Origin: Cytophagaceae bacterium
Lineage (GTDB): Bacteria; Bacteroidota; Bacteroidia; Cytophagales; Spirosomataceae
Assembly: GCA_016722655.1 (NCBI GenBank)
Contig: JADKIR010000004.1
Coordinates: forward strand, 2,604,001-2,668,000
DNA length: 64,000 nucleotides
Direction of reading: 5' to 3'
Under the pieces are notes generated by a model. That model saw only the letters and a program-made list of their open reading frames with translations, searched no databases and was not told the DNA's origin. A program made the translations under genes and the position numbers. This document shows, one piece after another, positions 42,244 to 51,230 of this stretch; the stretch's first letter is position 1, and each line of letters begins with the position of its first letter.

Positions 42244-42750
42244 ATGGAACATATAACATTTGACAAACTGTTATTAAAAACGGCTTTTTGCTGTATGGCA
42301 TCTGACGGAAATATTGATAATCGAGAAATCACATTGATAAAATCAATGTGTGAAAAATCTTCATTGTTTGATGATTTTAATTTTCAAGAAGAGATCAATA
42401 GACTTGTTACAAAAATTAACACGAATGGGAAAGAATTTATTACTTACTATTTTGATTTGCTAAAAGCAAACTCATTGACAGAAAAGGAAGAATTAACACT
42501 AATTGACTTTGCAATACAGACAATTAAAGCAGACGAACAAATAAAATATTCTGAAATTAAATTTTTCAAAAACATTCGACACAGATTAAAAATAAGTGAT
42601 GAAAAAGTTTTGGCAATCTATCCTGACATTGAGCAATTTTTAGAAGAAGATATCATAACTGAATCATTTTTAGACAAAATAACCAATCAATATTTAGATT
42701 TGGCAGAACTGCCAACATTTGAACATATTAATTTAGATATAACCGAATAG
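42244..42750 (+). CDS. TerB-like protein, last gene of the module
   Basis: A 168-residue helical protein whose first half fits the TerB/DUF533 pattern: AFCCMASDGNIDNREITLIKSMC, with acidic residues at the positions that bind metal in TerB, and a second similar unit (IQTIKADEQIKYSEIKFFKNI). TerB domains occur in tellurite/stress and phage-resistance gene clusters, often at the membrane. It begins 9 nt after the kinase-AAA+ stop and has its own ribosome-binding context. An inverted-repeat boundary element follows. Confidence 0.75.
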   Translation: MEHITFDKLLLKTAFCCMASDGNIDNREITLIKSMCEKSSLFDDFNFQEEINRLVTKINTNGKEFITYYFDLLKANSLTEKEELTLIDFAIQTIKADEQIKYSEIKFFKNIRHRLKISDEKVLAIYPDIEQFLEEDIITESFLDKITNQYLDLAELPTFEHINLDITE

Positions 42751-42880
42751 CCAATGCTTTTGGTAGCACATTTGCATTTTTGCCAAGGCACAAAACCAAC
42801 TCTAAAAAAATGCAAAAGAGCTACACACCACGACACGACAAACATAGATGAAATGAACAGACAAATAAAGGCACTAAGGC

Positions 42881-43008
42881 ATAACAGGGGTTTGAACATG
42901 GGGGCAGAAGTGGTAAATTCGACATTTGTACTTCTATTTAGCTTTTGTGGTTTAACGAACATTTGTGCTTCTAATCTCCTACTGCGTCAAACCCCAAACC
43001 GTTGGTGG
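42881..43008. repeat. Long inverted repeat forming a module boundary
   Basis: GGGGTTTGA (42887-42895) and TCAAACCCC (42987-42995) can pair around a loop of about 90 nt. The arm is preceded by GGCATAAC and followed by AAACCGTTGGTGGC. Inside the loop, ACATTTGTACTTCT and ACATTTGTGCTTCT are near-identical direct repeats. The layout (AAC, arms, CGTTG) recalls integron attC sites, but the consensus is not fully met. Confidence 0.55.
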
Positions 43009-43073
43009 CATCCGTAAGAAAAACTCTACTAGTTTACAATTCAAATTACTCATATAATCAAATTCGACTAAAC

Positions 43074-44483
43074 ATGAAAAATCTATCTTTTATCTTATTT
43101 CTATTGACAAGTTATATTTCAATCGCCCAATCTGCAAAAAAGGCATATAAACAAATAGAAAATAGCCCGAACATAAACGACTTTACAAATTATTTGGAAA
43201 AATATCCTGATTCAAAATATTCACTAATTGTTACTACTAAGCAACAATGTTTACGAAGAAATATCGATTGGGAAAATGCCTCAAAAACTAACACAATTGT
43301 AGGATATAGTCAATTTTTAGAAAAATATGAAAACTTGAATTTGGAATGCTCAATTGAAAATTGGAATGTCGAATGTCCTAATCAAACAAACCAAGCTAAA
43401 AACAACAAATACTGTTTGACTCATATAAGCGACTGGAAACTTACAAGTAGGGCTGACGACATATCTCACTATAATGAATTTTGCAAAAAATACGAAAACC
43501 CTCTCTATAATTGTGATGGAAGCATTGTGAAAAATATTGAATATTCAAGAAAGAAGATTTCTTGCCTTCAAGAAATTTCAGACTGGCGAATTGCCAAACT
43601 TGGTGATGATAGTACAAGTTATGCTACATATCTAATTAAATATGAGACAAAACTACTTGAATTGTGTGCATCAAAAGTAACATCAAACGTGGAATATGCT
43701 AAAAGCAGCCTTTTACAAATTGAAGAAAATAAGATGTGGATTTCTACAAAAAAACAAAATTCTATTGCAGAGTTTTCTAATTTTATCAGCAAGTACCCAA
43801 ATAGCACTTTTTCAAAAATAGCAATGGCTGAAATAGAAAATATTAAAAATTGGAAAATTGCTAAAAATGCTAACTCTCATAAATATCTTAGCGATTATCT
43901 TATAACACACGCTAATTCTCAATTTGCCGACAGTGCAAAAGTACGCTTGGAAATAATAGAAAAAAGTGATTGGAGGAAGGCATTAAAAATACATACTTAC
44001 AAAGGGTACAGTGATTTTCAAAAGAAATATCCAAATGGATTTTATTATAATAAAGCAGAAGACCAAATCGTGGAAATGGAAATTCAGAAAGCTAAAAAGC
44101 AATCACCACTTTCAAACTGGTTACCAATGGAAATTTTTGATTCAAAGGAAAGAGATAAAGAATTTAGTAGTATTTCTATGAAAAACAACACTGACTATAC
44201 CATTTATATAGTCCTTAGTGGCGTTGATAAAAAAAGGCTAAAAATTAAATCAAAAGAAAATGCAACTTTCAAGGTGAGAAATGGTCAATACACACTTTCT
44301 GCATCTGTGATAGGAATAAGTAACGTTAAGCCTTTTTGGGGGGAAGAAAAATTTGTTGGATTTGAATATTCTTCAACTTGGAAAATTCAGACAGAGATAG
44401 ATAAAATGTATGAAAATATGTTTCGTAATTTAGAAGTACCAGATATGCAAAAAATCAATCCTATTAAAAAACATGAAAAATAA
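43074..44483 (+). CDS. Secreted helical-repeat protein of unknown function
   Basis: Begins at the ATG at 43074 with signal peptide MKNLSFILFLLTSYISIAQ. The mature protein has about seven degenerate repeats of the pattern W-x8-12-Y-x2-F/Y-L-x-K-Y-P/E-N-S (for example FTNYLEKYPDSKYS, YSQFLEKYENL, FSNFISKYPNSTFSKIA, YSDFQKKYPNGFYY), like the half-TPR units of BamD-related lipoproteins. The last 110 aa form a beta domain (NDTDYTIYIVLSG-like, FKVRNGQYTLSASV). 469 aa. It overlaps the next small gene by 11 bases. Confidence 0.7.
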   Translation: MKNLSFILFLLTSYISIAQSAKKAYKQIENSPNINDFTNYLEKYPDSKYSLIVTTKQQCLRRNIDWENASKTNTIVGYSQFLEKYENLNLECSIENWNVECPNQTNQAKNNKYCLTHISDWKLTSRADDISHYNEFCKKYENPLYNCDGSIVKNIEYSRKKISCLQEISDWRIAKLGDDSTSYATYLIKYETKLLELCASKVTSNVEYAKSSLLQIEENKMWISTKKQNSIAEFSNFISKYPNSTFSKIAMAEIENIKNWKIAKNANSHKYLSDYLITHANSQFADSAKVRLEIIEKSDWRKALKIHTYKGYSDFQKKYPNGFYYNKAEDQIVEMEIQKAKKQSPLSNWLPMEIFDSKERDKEFSSISMKNNTDYTIYIVLSGVDKKRLKIKSKENATFKVRNGQYTLSASVIGISNVKPFWGEEKFVGFEYSSTWKIQTEIDKMYENMFRNLEVPDMQKINPIKKHEK

Positions 44484-44667
44484 AACAGTAATTTGGTGGA
44501 TAGGCTACATTTTCATTGTAATACTTTCGTTTTTCTTAGTCTACGGTTTTATCAAAAAACTTGTTGGTAATTCATTCTTAACAATGTTAATTTTCTTTGG
44601 TTGGATGTATGCCCTTGACACTATTTGGTCATTGATTTTAGGTTTTTCACCTCGGAATAAAAAATAG
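44473..44667 (+). CDS. Small membrane protein
   Basis: A 64-residue protein with two hydrophobic helices (IFIVILSFFLVYGF and FLTMLIFFGWMYALDTIWSLIL) separated by a short basic linker, and a basic C-terminus (RNKK). It overlaps the end of the secreted repeat protein on the same strand and is probably translationally coupled. Function unknown. Confidence 0.6.
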   Translation: MKNKTVIWWIGYIFIVILSFFLVYGFIKKLVGNSFLTMLIFFGWMYALDTIWSLILGFSPRNKK

Positions 44668-44769
44668 TTTTCTTTAAAATTTCAAACTGTTTAAACACAT
44701 CAAGATTTCAAATACTAAAAAAATCACCATAGATAAAATTAGGCTTTTTCTTAAAAGTATTGTACAAAT

Positions 44770-45153
44770 GTCAAAATTATTGAAAAAGACAACTCATTAA
44801 TTGTTAAGAAGGACACTGTTCTTGCAAAAATAGCTTGTCTTGGTTCAGACGATATAGAAATTAAAGGCAGTCCAAATTTTCAAAATGCCATAATCATGGC
44901 AATTCACGCTGGAATTGGCGTAACTTAGGGTGTTTTTATCTTAGGTTTTATTTCGGCAATGCTTGGTGGTGGACTGGTTTACATAATAAAAGGCTCTAAA
45001 ATAAAGGCACTTGAACAACAAATCATTGACTATATCAATGAAATTATAGCACTAACAAGGGTTTTTCTGTGGACACATTTTCGGACAACAAAGCGGCAGC
45101 TCCCAACATGTCTTTGTGTCAAGTGGGGGCTGGCGGAAGCAATTGAATATTAG
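44770..45153 (+). pseudogene. Remnant of a small membrane protein with in-frame stop
   Basis: A continuous frame without a start codon reads VKIIEKDNSLIVKKDTVL, ACLGSDDIEIKGSP, then TAG at 44926, then a membrane helix GVFILGFISAMLGGGLVYII and a Lys-rich tail. The conserved-looking N-terminal beta segment and helix suggest a decayed or error-disrupted gene of about 100 aa. The frame beyond about 45065 runs into the boundary repeat and is not meaningful. Confidence 0.5.
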
Positions 45154-45255
45154 GAACTTTAATATACATTTGTACTAAGGCTGAGCAGAAGGAATTCTAT
45201 TTCCTAATCGGTTAGATACCCTGTGTGTTAGCGGTAATACCAAATGAGACCCAAC
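45100..45255. repeat. Module boundary element related to the 34.9-kb copy
   Basis: GGCTGGCGGAAGCAATTGAA (45127-45146) matches GGCGGACGGAAGTAATTGAA near 34910. AGGAATTCTATTTCCT at about 45190 is a small inverted repeat, and GTGTGTTAGCGGTAATACC precedes the SIR2 gene. It separates the membrane-protein remnant from the SIR2 gene. Confidence 0.5.
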
Positions 45256-45262
45256 TATAACA

Positions 45263-46854
45263 ATGCATTTTGATATTGACGATACAATAAATGACCTTTC
45301 AAAAAAAGACGGTAAACTTGTAATTTTTTGTGGTGCAGGAATATCAATTAACTCTGGACTGCCTGCTGCTATCCCCATACTTGATGAAATACTAAACCAT
45401 CTTGAAATTGACTTTGAAGATAAAGACAAATTAATTCATTCTGACTGGACATTGGCAATGCCATTTGAAATGTTTTTTGAAACTTTTTTAGAGAATACTA
45501 ATGAACACCAGGTTCTTGATATTTTTAAAGACGGCAAACCTTCAACTAATCATTTATTAATTTTAAAATGTCATCGTCATAAATTAATAGATGAAATTTA
45601 CACTACAAATTTTGATTTGCTGATTGAAAAAGCCTTTGTATATAATAAAGAGGATCTACTTGTTTTTAGAGATGAACAATCTTTTTCGACAGTTGACAAT
45701 ATATCTACAAATTGTAAACTTATCAAAGTACACGGAAGCATTGATAACATTGAATCAATTCGTACAACATTATCAACAATTACCAAAAAGAGCCTTACCA
45801 AGGAACGAGAAAAAGTAATAGACAGAATTTTTGCAACACAAGATTCTGATAAACGGATTTTGATATTTGGCTACAGTTGCTCTGACATTTTTGACATCGT
45901 TCCAAAAATTGAAAAAATTTTTAATCCACGAGTGAGTATCTATCTAATTGAGCATAATAAACTTATTGACACAAAAGATAGTGTAATTATTGAAGACATC
46001 TGTTTAAAGAAAGACAATAATCCATTCAAAAACTATAAAGGATTAAGAATTAAAGTAAACACAGACTCGTTTGTTAAATGGCTTTGGGATAATTTGGATA
46101 GTGACTATGTTACTACAACAGATTTCAATGACAGGTGGAAAAGGCACGTTGAAAAATGGATTAAAGGATTTCATTCTCACTATTTAAAGTTTACAATTAT
46201 TGGTCAATTATTCTACAGAATAACAAATTATACTCTTGCTTTGAAATATCACCAAAAAGCATTAGACGCAAATGAAGACAGTAATAAAAGAGGAGAAGGT
46301 GCTTCGTATTCAAATATGGGGCTTATTTATCACGATCTAAAAGAATACGACAAGGCAATAGTAAACTTTGAAAAAGCAAGTATCCTTTTTAGCGAGGTAG
46401 AAAACTTTCATTATGGTAAAGCTGCAACTTTTACAAACTTAGGCTACTCGTATATTTATAAACCCAATAAAATAAAAGCCCTAATCAATTTAAAAAAATC
46501 ATTACTCATTTCTCGAAAGCAAGAATTTAGAGAAAAAAACTATGTGAATCAGACGCACTTTGTAACTTAGGACTACTCTATGAAAAAGCAGGTGAGTATG
46601 AAAATGCAATTTATTATTACTCACTTACACTTGAAATAGATAAGCAAGGGAACAAATCAGGAGAAGCACAAACTTTTTCGGATATGGGCAGGATTTATAA
46701 ATTGAAAGGGAATTTAAAGGAATCATTGAGGTTGTTTAAAGCATCAAACGAAATAGCACTTAAAGTTGGAATACAATCGCTATTAATTTATACAAATCAA
46801 CAAATGGCCGAAATAAAATTAAAACTACCGTCTGACAAAAAGCACTATCGCTAA
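45263..46854 (+). pseudogene. SIR2-like NADase with C-terminal TPR repeats, one frameshift
   Basis: An anti-phage-type SIR2 effector. The N-terminal SIR2 fold (about 1-250) shows the NAD-binding FCGAGISINSGLP (GAG at 24-26), YTTNFD (about 114-118) and the catalytic His in KVHGSID (about 157), followed by ILIFGYSCSD. The C-terminal half has TPR units (TNYTLALKYHQKALD, GLIYHDLKEYDKAIVNFEKA, GRIYKLKGNLKESLRLFKAS). One extra A in the run at about 46537-46543 splits it; repaired, it reads REKKLCESDALCNLGLLYEKAGEY and ends at 46854, about 530 aa. By analogy with known SIR2-TPR systems it may deplete NAD on infection. It stands alone between two boundary repeats. Confidence 0.82.
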
Positions 46855-46867
46855 CAAAATGACTTCC

Positions 46868-47352
46868 CCGCAAAACGGGGCAAGCTGTTCAGGACAACAT
46901 AATGCGAAATCGTGGCCTTTAGAATGAAGCATGGCAGGCAGCTAGCAAACGTTGCCCGGCCTTGAGCTGATCAAGGCCACATTGACTTCGGACTCGGCGT
47001 CTCCGTAGTTTTTCTCCTTTTTCTCATATCTGAGCTTTTTGTCTGTTGCTTTGTGAGTTTCTGATGGAGTTTCCTGCGGAGTTTTGACGTTTTGTATTCC
47101 TCAATACGATAATTCCAGATATAATCCGGATCCAGCATAATTCCCTAACCATCAAGTTTTACTTGCCTAAAATAACCATGGAAATATATAGCTACAACAT
47201 TCACAATATTTATTTATTCCAAAAGCATGCTCCTGATTCGATTATTTTTAAAATTAATTTCCAAAATTGAAACCTATTTTTTTGTTGGTAAGGAAGCTTT
47301 TGTAATTATAAAAAAAATGCCTGATATAATCCGAAAGTCGTTTTTACAATTT
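46868..47352. repeat. Dispersed repeat, copy B (about 485 bp), upstream of cydA
   Basis: Nearly identical to copy C (50084-50571) from AACATAATGCGAAATCG through CATGGAAATATATAGC to CCGAAAGTCG. The 5' part contains AACGTTGCCCGGCC and a hairpin GGCCTTGA / TCAAGGCC, which in copy D is replaced by GCCCGG / CCGGGC. A 5' CCCCG-CAAAA-CGGGG hairpin follows the SIR2 stop. No gene is called inside. Confidence 0.9.
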
Positions 47353-47357
47353 CATAT

Positions 47358-47390
47358 AAAAGATGCCTTGATAATTTCGGGGCATCTTTT
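47358..47390. terminator. Bidirectional terminator-like hairpin before cydA
   Basis: AAAAGATGCC (47358-47367) pairs perfectly with GGCATCTTTT (47381-47390) around a 13-nt loop, giving T-runs in both directions. It seals copy B from the cytochrome bd operon. Confidence 0.65.
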
Positions 47391-47488
47391 TGGTTTAATA
47401 TCAAAAGTTAATACTTCGTTTGTGTAACAAGCATTACCATTAAAGTCCTTTATTTTAAATAGTTTTATTTTTTTTAAAAAATATTGTT

Positions 47489-48838
47489 ATGAACGTCGAA
47501 ATATTAGCTCGAATTCAGTTTGCTTTCACCATTGCATTTCATTATATCTATCCTCCCTTAAGTATTGGTATCGGATTGATTATGGTAATTTTTGAAGGAT
47601 TGTATTTAAAAACCGGCAAAAATGAATACGAAATTTTAACCCGATTTTGGTTGAAAATTTTTGCTATTACTTTCGGAATTGGAGTTGCTACCGGAATTAT
47701 CATGGAATTTGAATTTGGTACCAATTGGGCAGTTTATTCGCGTTATGTTGGGGATATTTTTGGAAGTGCATTGGCGGCAGAGGGATTGTTTGCTTTTGGA
47801 TTAGAAAGTACATTTCTAGGAATCTTAATCTTTGGTTGGAACAGAGTTTCACATAAAGTACATTTTATATCTACAATTGGTGTTTTCTTTGGTTCTATGT
47901 TTTCTGCGGTTTGGATTGTGGTGGCCAATAGTTGGCAACAAACTCCGGCTGGTTATCATATAGTTGGAGAAGGTTTGAATGCCCGAGCTGAAGTTACCGA
48001 TTTTTGGGCAATGGTTTTTAATCCGTCCAGTGTGGATCGAATTATTCATGTGTGGCAAGGGGCATTTTTAGCAGGAGCTTTCATGGTTATGAGCGTTCAT
48101 GCTTATTATATCAGAAAAGGAAAATATATAGAATTATCCAAGAAAGCATTTAAAATTGCTTTAGTGGTTGCCACAGTAGTTTCGTTTACACAATTGATTT
48201 CGGGTCATAGTTCAGCAGATGGCGTTGCAGTTAACCAACCGGCAAAATTGGCTGCTATGGAAGGACATTATAAAAAATCGGCACCAGCAGATTTGTATCT
48301 TTTTGGTTGGGTGGATAAGAAAAAACAAGAAGTAAAGGGCTTAGGTGTCCCCGGAGGATTGTCTTTTTTGGTTCATCAAGATTTTAAAGCACCTATTACA
48401 GGATTAAATGCATTCCCTAAAGAAGACCAACCCAGTCAGGTAAATGCAGTTTTTCAATTTTATCACATCATGATTTCAATTGGAATGTTTTTAATTGCAA
48501 TATCTTTTTACGCTTGTTTTCTTTGGTGGAAAGGAAAATTGTTTGAAACCAAATGGATTATGTGGATTTTTTCTTTCTCGGTTTTTTTGCCTCAAATTGC
48601 CAATCAAGCGGGTTGGTTTGCTGCTGAAATGGGACGTCAACCCTGGATAGTTTATGGGCATTTGAGAACAAGTGAAGGTTTTTCACAAGAAGTTTCGGCC
48701 AATCAAATTGTGTTTTCATTGATTTTGTTTTTAGCGGTGTATTCGCTATTATTTCTCTTGTTTTTATATTCATTAAATAAGAAAATCAAACACGGTCCTT
48801 ATGACCATGAGCACCAAAATCAATTAGAAACTATTTAA
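47489..48838 (+). CDS. cydA: Cytochrome bd ubiquinol oxidase subunit I
   Basis: Heme-bearing subunit of the cytochrome bd terminal oxidase: oxidises quinol and reduces oxygen at low tension in the inner membrane. 449 aa with about nine membrane helices. The low-spin/high-spin heme His lies in FTIAFHYIYPP (about residue 18), with a second His in MSVHAYYIRKG, and the quinol-site motif GRQPW in AAEMGRQPWIVYGHLRT. The Q-loop is short. The reading frame is intact. It lies inside two ~485 bp direct repeats, away from native metabolic genes, which suggests acquisition as a unit. Confidence 0.95.
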   Translation: MNVEILARIQFAFTIAFHYIYPPLSIGIGLIMVIFEGLYLKTGKNEYEILTRFWLKIFAITFGIGVATGIIMEFEFGTNWAVYSRYVGDIFGSALAAEGLFAFGLESTFLGILIFGWNRVSHKVHFISTIGVFFGSMFSAVWIVVANSWQQTPAGYHIVGEGLNARAEVTDFWAMVFNPSSVDRIIHVWQGAFLAGAFMVMSVHAYYIRKGKYIELSKKAFKIALVVATVVSFTQLISGHSSADGVAVNQPAKLAAMEGHYKKSAPADLYLFGWVDKKKQEVKGLGVPGGLSFLVHQDFKAPITGLNAFPKEDQPSQVNAVFQFYHIMISIGMFLIAISFYACFLWWKGKLFETKWIMWIFSFSVFLPQIANQAGWFAAEMGRQPWIVYGHLRTSEGFSQEVSANQIVFSLILFLAVYSLLFLLFLYSLNKKIKHGPYDHEHQNQLETI

Positions 48839-48849
48839 ATTAATAAAGT

Positions 48850-49884
48850 ATGGAAACATTTTTAGGTATCGATTATCCTACACTTTGGTATTTAGTAGTG
48901 GGTTTGTTATTTTCAGGTTATGCCATTTTAGAAGGATTTGATTATGGAGCAGGAGCTTGGCATTTGTTTTTTAGAAAAGATGAAAGCCGTCGAATTGCCA
49001 TTAATGCAATTGGACCACTTTGGGATGCCAACCAAGTGTGGTTAATTATTGGCGGAGGGGCTTTATTTGCGGGTTTTCCGGTGATGTACGCCACTATGCT
49101 TTCTGCAATGTACATTCCGTTTATGCTATTTTTGATGTTATTGGTATTACGTTCTACAGCTATAAAATTTAGAAGTGCTGAAATCATGTTGTGGTGGAGA
49201 AAAACATGGGATATTATTTATTTTGCGTCCAATACATTAATCGCCTTTTTGTTAGGTGTGGTTTTAGGAAATGTGCTGCAAGGATTTGAATTAGGTGAAA
49301 ATTACAGCTACAAAGGTGGTGTTTTCTTTCATTCCTTAGTCCATATGCTATCTTGACAGGATTTACCACATTATCAATTTTTATGACCCAGGTGCTATTT
49401 TTCTTTTATTAAAAACCGAAGGAAGATTACATACCCGATTAACCTTTCTACTAAAAAAAGGAATGATTTTTTTCATAGTTATTTTTTCAATAACATCATT
49501 ATATACTTTGGTTTTTATTCCAGGTGTTACTGATAATTTTAGAAATAACCCGCTTTTCTTTATAATTCCAATTTTATCATTTTTGGCTGTTGCCAATGTA
49601 CCCCGATTGGCTTCCAAAAAGAAATACTTTCAAGCCTTAGTCTTTTCTTCATTAACTATGGCTTTTTGTTGATGTTAGTGGCGTTTCAGTTATACCCTAC
49701 TTTATTGATTTCGACCATTGATCCAAAATACAGCATTACGATTTACAATGCTGCCTCCTCGCAAAAATCTTTGGGAATAATGTTAACAATCGTTTTAATT
49801 GGTGCTCCTTTGTTAGCAGGCTACTTCATTTTTCTATATAAAACATTCAATGGAAAAGTAAAACTTGATGATACAAGTTATTAA
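48850..49884 (+). pseudogene. cydB: Cytochrome bd ubiquinol oxidase subunit II, three frameshifts
   Basis: Partner membrane subunit of CydA, beginning 11 nt after it. The start shows the family N-terminus (LWYLVVGLLFSGYAILEGFDYGAGAWHL) and GPLWDANQVWLIIGGGALFAGFP. Three single-base losses interrupt it: an A near 49339, a G near 49391 (repaired FMTQGAIFLLLK) and a T near 49667. Repaired length is about 345 aa, normal for CydB, with about eight helices. Since CydA needs CydB to function and cydA is intact, the breaks are more likely sequence errors than decay. Confidence 0.88.
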
Positions 49885-50083
49885 AGCTTTAATTTATATG
49901 TTCTGATTATATCGGGGCGTTTTTTTAAGGAGTAAAAATATTGTGGTGCTATTATCGAAGAAAATCCAATTGAAAAGCATACGAGTCAGACACTAGGTAA
50001 CATAAGAGAAATTGAAGGATTTTTATTTGAAATATTTACACGGGTAAAACCATAAAAAACAAGATCTCTAGCTATCACCAAAA

Positions 50084-50571
50084 AGGCTTCCTCTGCAAAA
50101 CAAAGCAAGCTTTTCGGCAGAACATAATGCAAAATCGTAGCATTCAGAATGAAGCATAGTGGGCGGCTAGCAAACGTTGCCCGACCTTGAACTAATCCGG
50201 GCCACACTGGGCTTCGGACCCTGCGTCTCCGTAGTTTTTACCTATGAGCTTTTCGTCTGTTGCTTTTTGAGTTTCTGATGGAGTTTCCTGCGGAGTTTTG
50301 ACGTTTTGTATTCCTCAATACGATAATTCCGGATATAATCTGGATCCAGCATAATTCCCCAACCATCAAGTTTTACTTGCCTAAAATAACCATGGAAATA
50401 TATAGCTACAACATTCACAATATTTATTTATTCCAAAGCATGCTCCTGATTCGATTATTTTTAAAATTAATTTCCAAAATTGAAACCTATTTTTTTGTTG
50501 GTAAGGAAGCTTTTGTAATTATAAAAAAAAATGACAAATATAGACCGAAAGTCGTATTCACAATTTTGATA
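50084..50571. repeat. Dispersed repeat, copy C (about 488 bp), downstream of cydB
   Basis: Second nearly identical copy of 46868-47352, in direct orientation. Differences are scattered single bases and a short deletion in the CTCCGTAGTTTTT region. It lies between cydB and the toxin-antitoxin pair. Confidence 0.9.
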
Positions 50572-50675
50572 AACTAACCGCAGACCGGCAAAAATTCATA
50601 ATCAAATTCGAAAACTAAATTGAAAAATTGCATGATTACCAATTTTTGGTAACTTTATGAAAAAGTTTAAGTGTA

Positions 50676-50924
50676 ATGAAAAATACATCAATATCACTCG
50701 GAAATTATTTTGACGACTTTGTGAGTATTCAAGTATCGGAAGGGCGTTATAAAAATGTCAGTGAAGTTATTCGTGCAGGACTTCGACTTTTAGAAGACGA
50801 AGAAAGCAAAGCAATCGCTTTGAGAAATGCAATTCAAAAAGGTTTAGAAAGTCCAAGAGTCGAAAATTTTGACTTTGATGAAAATTTAATACGACTAAAA
50901 GCCGAAAAAAGGAAAAATGGCTAA
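50676..50924 (+). CDS. ParD/CopG-like antitoxin (ribbon-helix-helix)
   Basis: An 82-residue type II antitoxin that should bind both its promoter and the ParE toxin. The ribbon-helix-helix is in TSISLGNYFDDFVSIQVSEG and RYKNVSEVIRAGLRLLEDEE, the classic ParD signature; the C-terminal toxin-binding tail is acidic and Phe-rich (ENFDFDENL). It overlaps the toxin start by 8 bases, which couples translation. Confidence 0.88.
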   Translation: MKNTSISLGNYFDDFVSIQVSEGRYKNVSEVIRAGLRLLEDEESKAIALRNAIQKGLESPRVENFDFDENLIRLKAEKRKNG

Positions 50925-51215
50925 AGTTATTTTTAGACAAGAAGCAATTGACGACTTGAATAATATTTGGGAATATACTTTTGAAAAGTGGTCTGAAAAT
51001 CAATCTGATAAATATTATGCCATGCTGAAACTTGCTTGTGGTGAAATTGGCAAAAATCCTGAAATAGGAAAGAATATAATGAAATAGGTAACAATTTACT
51101 TGGATTTCATACAGGAAGGCACGTAATATTTTATCAATTGGTTTACGAAGATGAAATTGAAGTTGTTAGAATTTTACACGAACGGATGGACTTGAAAAAC
51201 AGATTGAACGAATAA
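50917..51215 (+). pseudogene. ParE/RelE-fold toxin, one frameshift
   Basis: Partner toxin of the ParD-like protein. It begins MAKVIFRQEAIDDLNNIWEY and, after restoring one base near 51070, continues EYNEIGNNLLGFHTGRHVIFY and EIEVVRILHERMDLKNRL, the standard ParE end, about 99 aa. ParE toxins poison DNA gyrase. Whether the break is real matters: a broken toxin would make the antitoxin gene dispensable. Confidence 0.8.
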
Positions 51216-51230
51216 ATAACTGCCACCAAC

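Noticed and set aside
42754..43017. An 87-residue frame after the TerB gene
   Set aside because: It lies across the inverted-repeat element and its composition does not look like a protein.
47227..47427. A frame inside repeat B, with a counterpart in repeat C (50377-50577)
   Set aside because: The two copies share the DNA, so the frame is shared too; the ends differ and the start is not preceded by a ribosome site. A small peptide cannot be excluded but is not supported.
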